DNA of 64,000 nt from Cololabis saira (lineage: Eukaryota; Chordata; Actinopteri; Beloniformes; Belonidae). The stretch spans positions 34,824,750-34,888,749 of the forward strand of contig NC_084599.1 of the NCBI RefSeq assembly GCF_033807715.1. The letters run 5' to 3'. The notes below the pieces were generated by a model. That model saw nothing but the letters and a program-made list of their open reading frames with translations, searched no databases and was not told the DNA's origin. Of the stretch, positions 62,894 through 64,000 are shown one piece after another; position 1 is the first letter of the stretch; every line of letters begins with the position of its first letter. A program made the translations under genes and the position numbers.

Positions 62894-63595
62894 CAGGGGT
62901 CGGCAACCCGCGGCTCTAGAGCCGCATGCGGCTCTTTAGCGCCGCCCTAGTGGCTCCTGGAGCTTTTTCAAAAATGTTTCACCTTTTTTTTCCTTTTTTT
63001 CCCCTTTTTCTTCTTTTTTTCTACCTTTTTTCTCTTTTTTTCTCTTTCTTTTCTCTTTTTTTTTCCTTTTTTTCTTTCTTTTCTTGTTTTTTTTTTGCTT
63101 TTTTCTTCTTTTTTTTCTCCCTTTTTTCTTCTTTTTTTCTTCCTTTTTTTCTCTTTCTTTGTCTTTATTTTCTCTTTTTTTCTCTTTTTTCTCTTTTTTC
63201 CTTTCTATCTTTCTTTTCTTGTTTTTTTTTCTTTTTTCTTTCTTTCCTTTTTTCCTCTTTTTTTTCTTCCTTTTTCCTTTCCTTTTTAATCTCGACATTT
63301 CGTCTTTTTTCTCGACATTTCGACTTTTTTCTCAACATTTCGACTTTTTCTCAACATTTCGACTTTTTTCTCGAGATGGTACTTCAACATTAATCTCAAC
63401 ATTTTTACTTTTTTTCTCTAAATATTGACTTTTTTCTCCACATTTTGACTTTTTTTTCGACATTTCTCCTTTCACCATTTGTCTTCATTCTAAGGCTGAT
63501 ACAAGACCTTTCATTTATTGCGGCTCCAGACATATTTGTTTTTTGTGTTTTTGGTCCAATATGGCTCTTTCAACATTTTGGGTTGCCGACCCCTG
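62894..63595. mobile_element. hAT-type element with pyrimidine minisatellite (copy 2), TSD ACCTAGAT
   Basis: Inverted termini CAGGGGTCGGCAACCC and a perfect duplication ACCTAGAT. The interior has a long T/C-rich tract (62975-63290) followed by the same acatttcgacttttttctc array as the copy at 25606. Confidence 0.92.
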
Positions 63596-64000
63596 ACCTA
63601 GATGCATGTCATAATCATTATACTACATTGTATTTGGAGTAATTGCTGTTATAAAACATTTAAATAAGTTAGGTTTTAAATTCTCTGAATGCCATCTCCC
63701 TACTAGTCTGACAACAAAAGTCTGAAATCAGTGGAAACGGAAATGTTTTCCCATGACAGCATGCGACTGTCATCCTGGGAACCTGTTGCTGAGACTTTTA
63801 TTCACACTCTCACCGCTGCCTCCCATCTAACCTTCCCAAAGCCCCGGACAGATTTCAGCTCTATAAGTACTGGACTCGTTTGTCACGGATCTCACCCACA
63901 CCAGGCCCTGGCAGCGCGTCACCCTGACACTCATCCACCTACTCTGGCTCCTGGTCAAGTTACCCATCTCATGTGGATCTCCTCTCCCTTATCTATGAAT

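Larger units (their letters stand above)
56217..64000. other. Upstream intergenic region without recognised gene
   Basis: Beyond the promoter-proximal transposons I see a MITE (56370), copy 4 of the GGAA-bearing hAT family (58138), a copy of CAGAGGTGTCAA (61608) and a copy of CAGGGGTCGGC (62894). The stretches 56490-58130, 59110-61600, 62180-62890 and 63600-64000 are AT-rich or simple-repeat sequence with no ORF I can assign to a family; 57776-57920 looks like a decayed dispersed repeat. Confidence 0.7.

Noticed and set aside
62926..63428. Frames rich in Phe or in Lys/Arg/Glu near the right end
   Set aside because: Translation of the T/C-rich tract inside the hAT copy at 62894.
63700..64000. 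C-rich sequence at the right edge as a possible exon of a neighbouring gene
   Set aside because: No open frame with a recognisable motif and no convincing splice pair; it may be an LTR-like repeat cut by the window edge.

Overview
The window is vertebrate nuclear DNA, almost certainly from a ray-finned (teleost) fish. The evidence is one multi-exon gene with GT-AG introns plus a dense load of fish-type interspersed repeats: hAT and Tc1/mariner-type MITEs, L2-like LINE fragments and long tetranucleotide arrays. No prokaryotic or viral gene organisation is seen, and I recognised no RNA gene or CRISPR array.

The one host gene I can support is anos1 (anosmin-1, formerly KAL1), on the minus strand. 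Nine coding exons were placed by reading splice signals and protein similarity: exon 1 (54460-54633, signal peptide and start of the cysteine-rich region), exon 2 (40034-40081), exon 3 (23469-23531), exon 4 (22604-22811, WAP four-disulfide core), exon 5 (18750-18934) and exon 6 (14440-14569), which form the first fibronectin type III domain, and exons 7-9 (7869-7962, 6557-6788, 1362-1500), which form the second. Reading phase is continuous across all eight junctions and gives 424 residues plus one base. The remaining FN3 domains and the stop codon must lie beyond position 1. Whether this is the a or b teleost copy cannot be decided from the sequence.

Everything else is intron or upstream DNA filled with transposon remains. 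About a dozen hAT-type elements have readable 8-bp target-site duplications. Four belong to one family (termini TAGGRATGGGCGRTAT) that carries a compound GGAA/GAAA microsatellite at a fixed internal position. Other pieces are palindromic Tc1-type MITEs, two TTAA-flanked elements that keep N-terminal remnants of transposon ORFs, a Harbinger-like element with TTA duplications, and 5'-truncated LINE fragments. Several insertions are nested, so local order of events can be read.

Upstream of exon 1 (54634-54875) is a short GC/CpG-rich stretch that probably holds the 5' UTR and core promoter. It is cut off abruptly by a nested pair of transposons (54876-56216). From 56217 to 64000 I see no convincing gene.

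The most notable observations are the transposon-borne compound microsatellites, a tandem duplication whose edge coincides with the exon 4 splice donor (one unit later received a retroelement, the other keeps the empty site), a MITE 30 bp from the exon 1 donor, and a His-rich loop in the second FN3 domain that looks derived from CA-repeat DNA.
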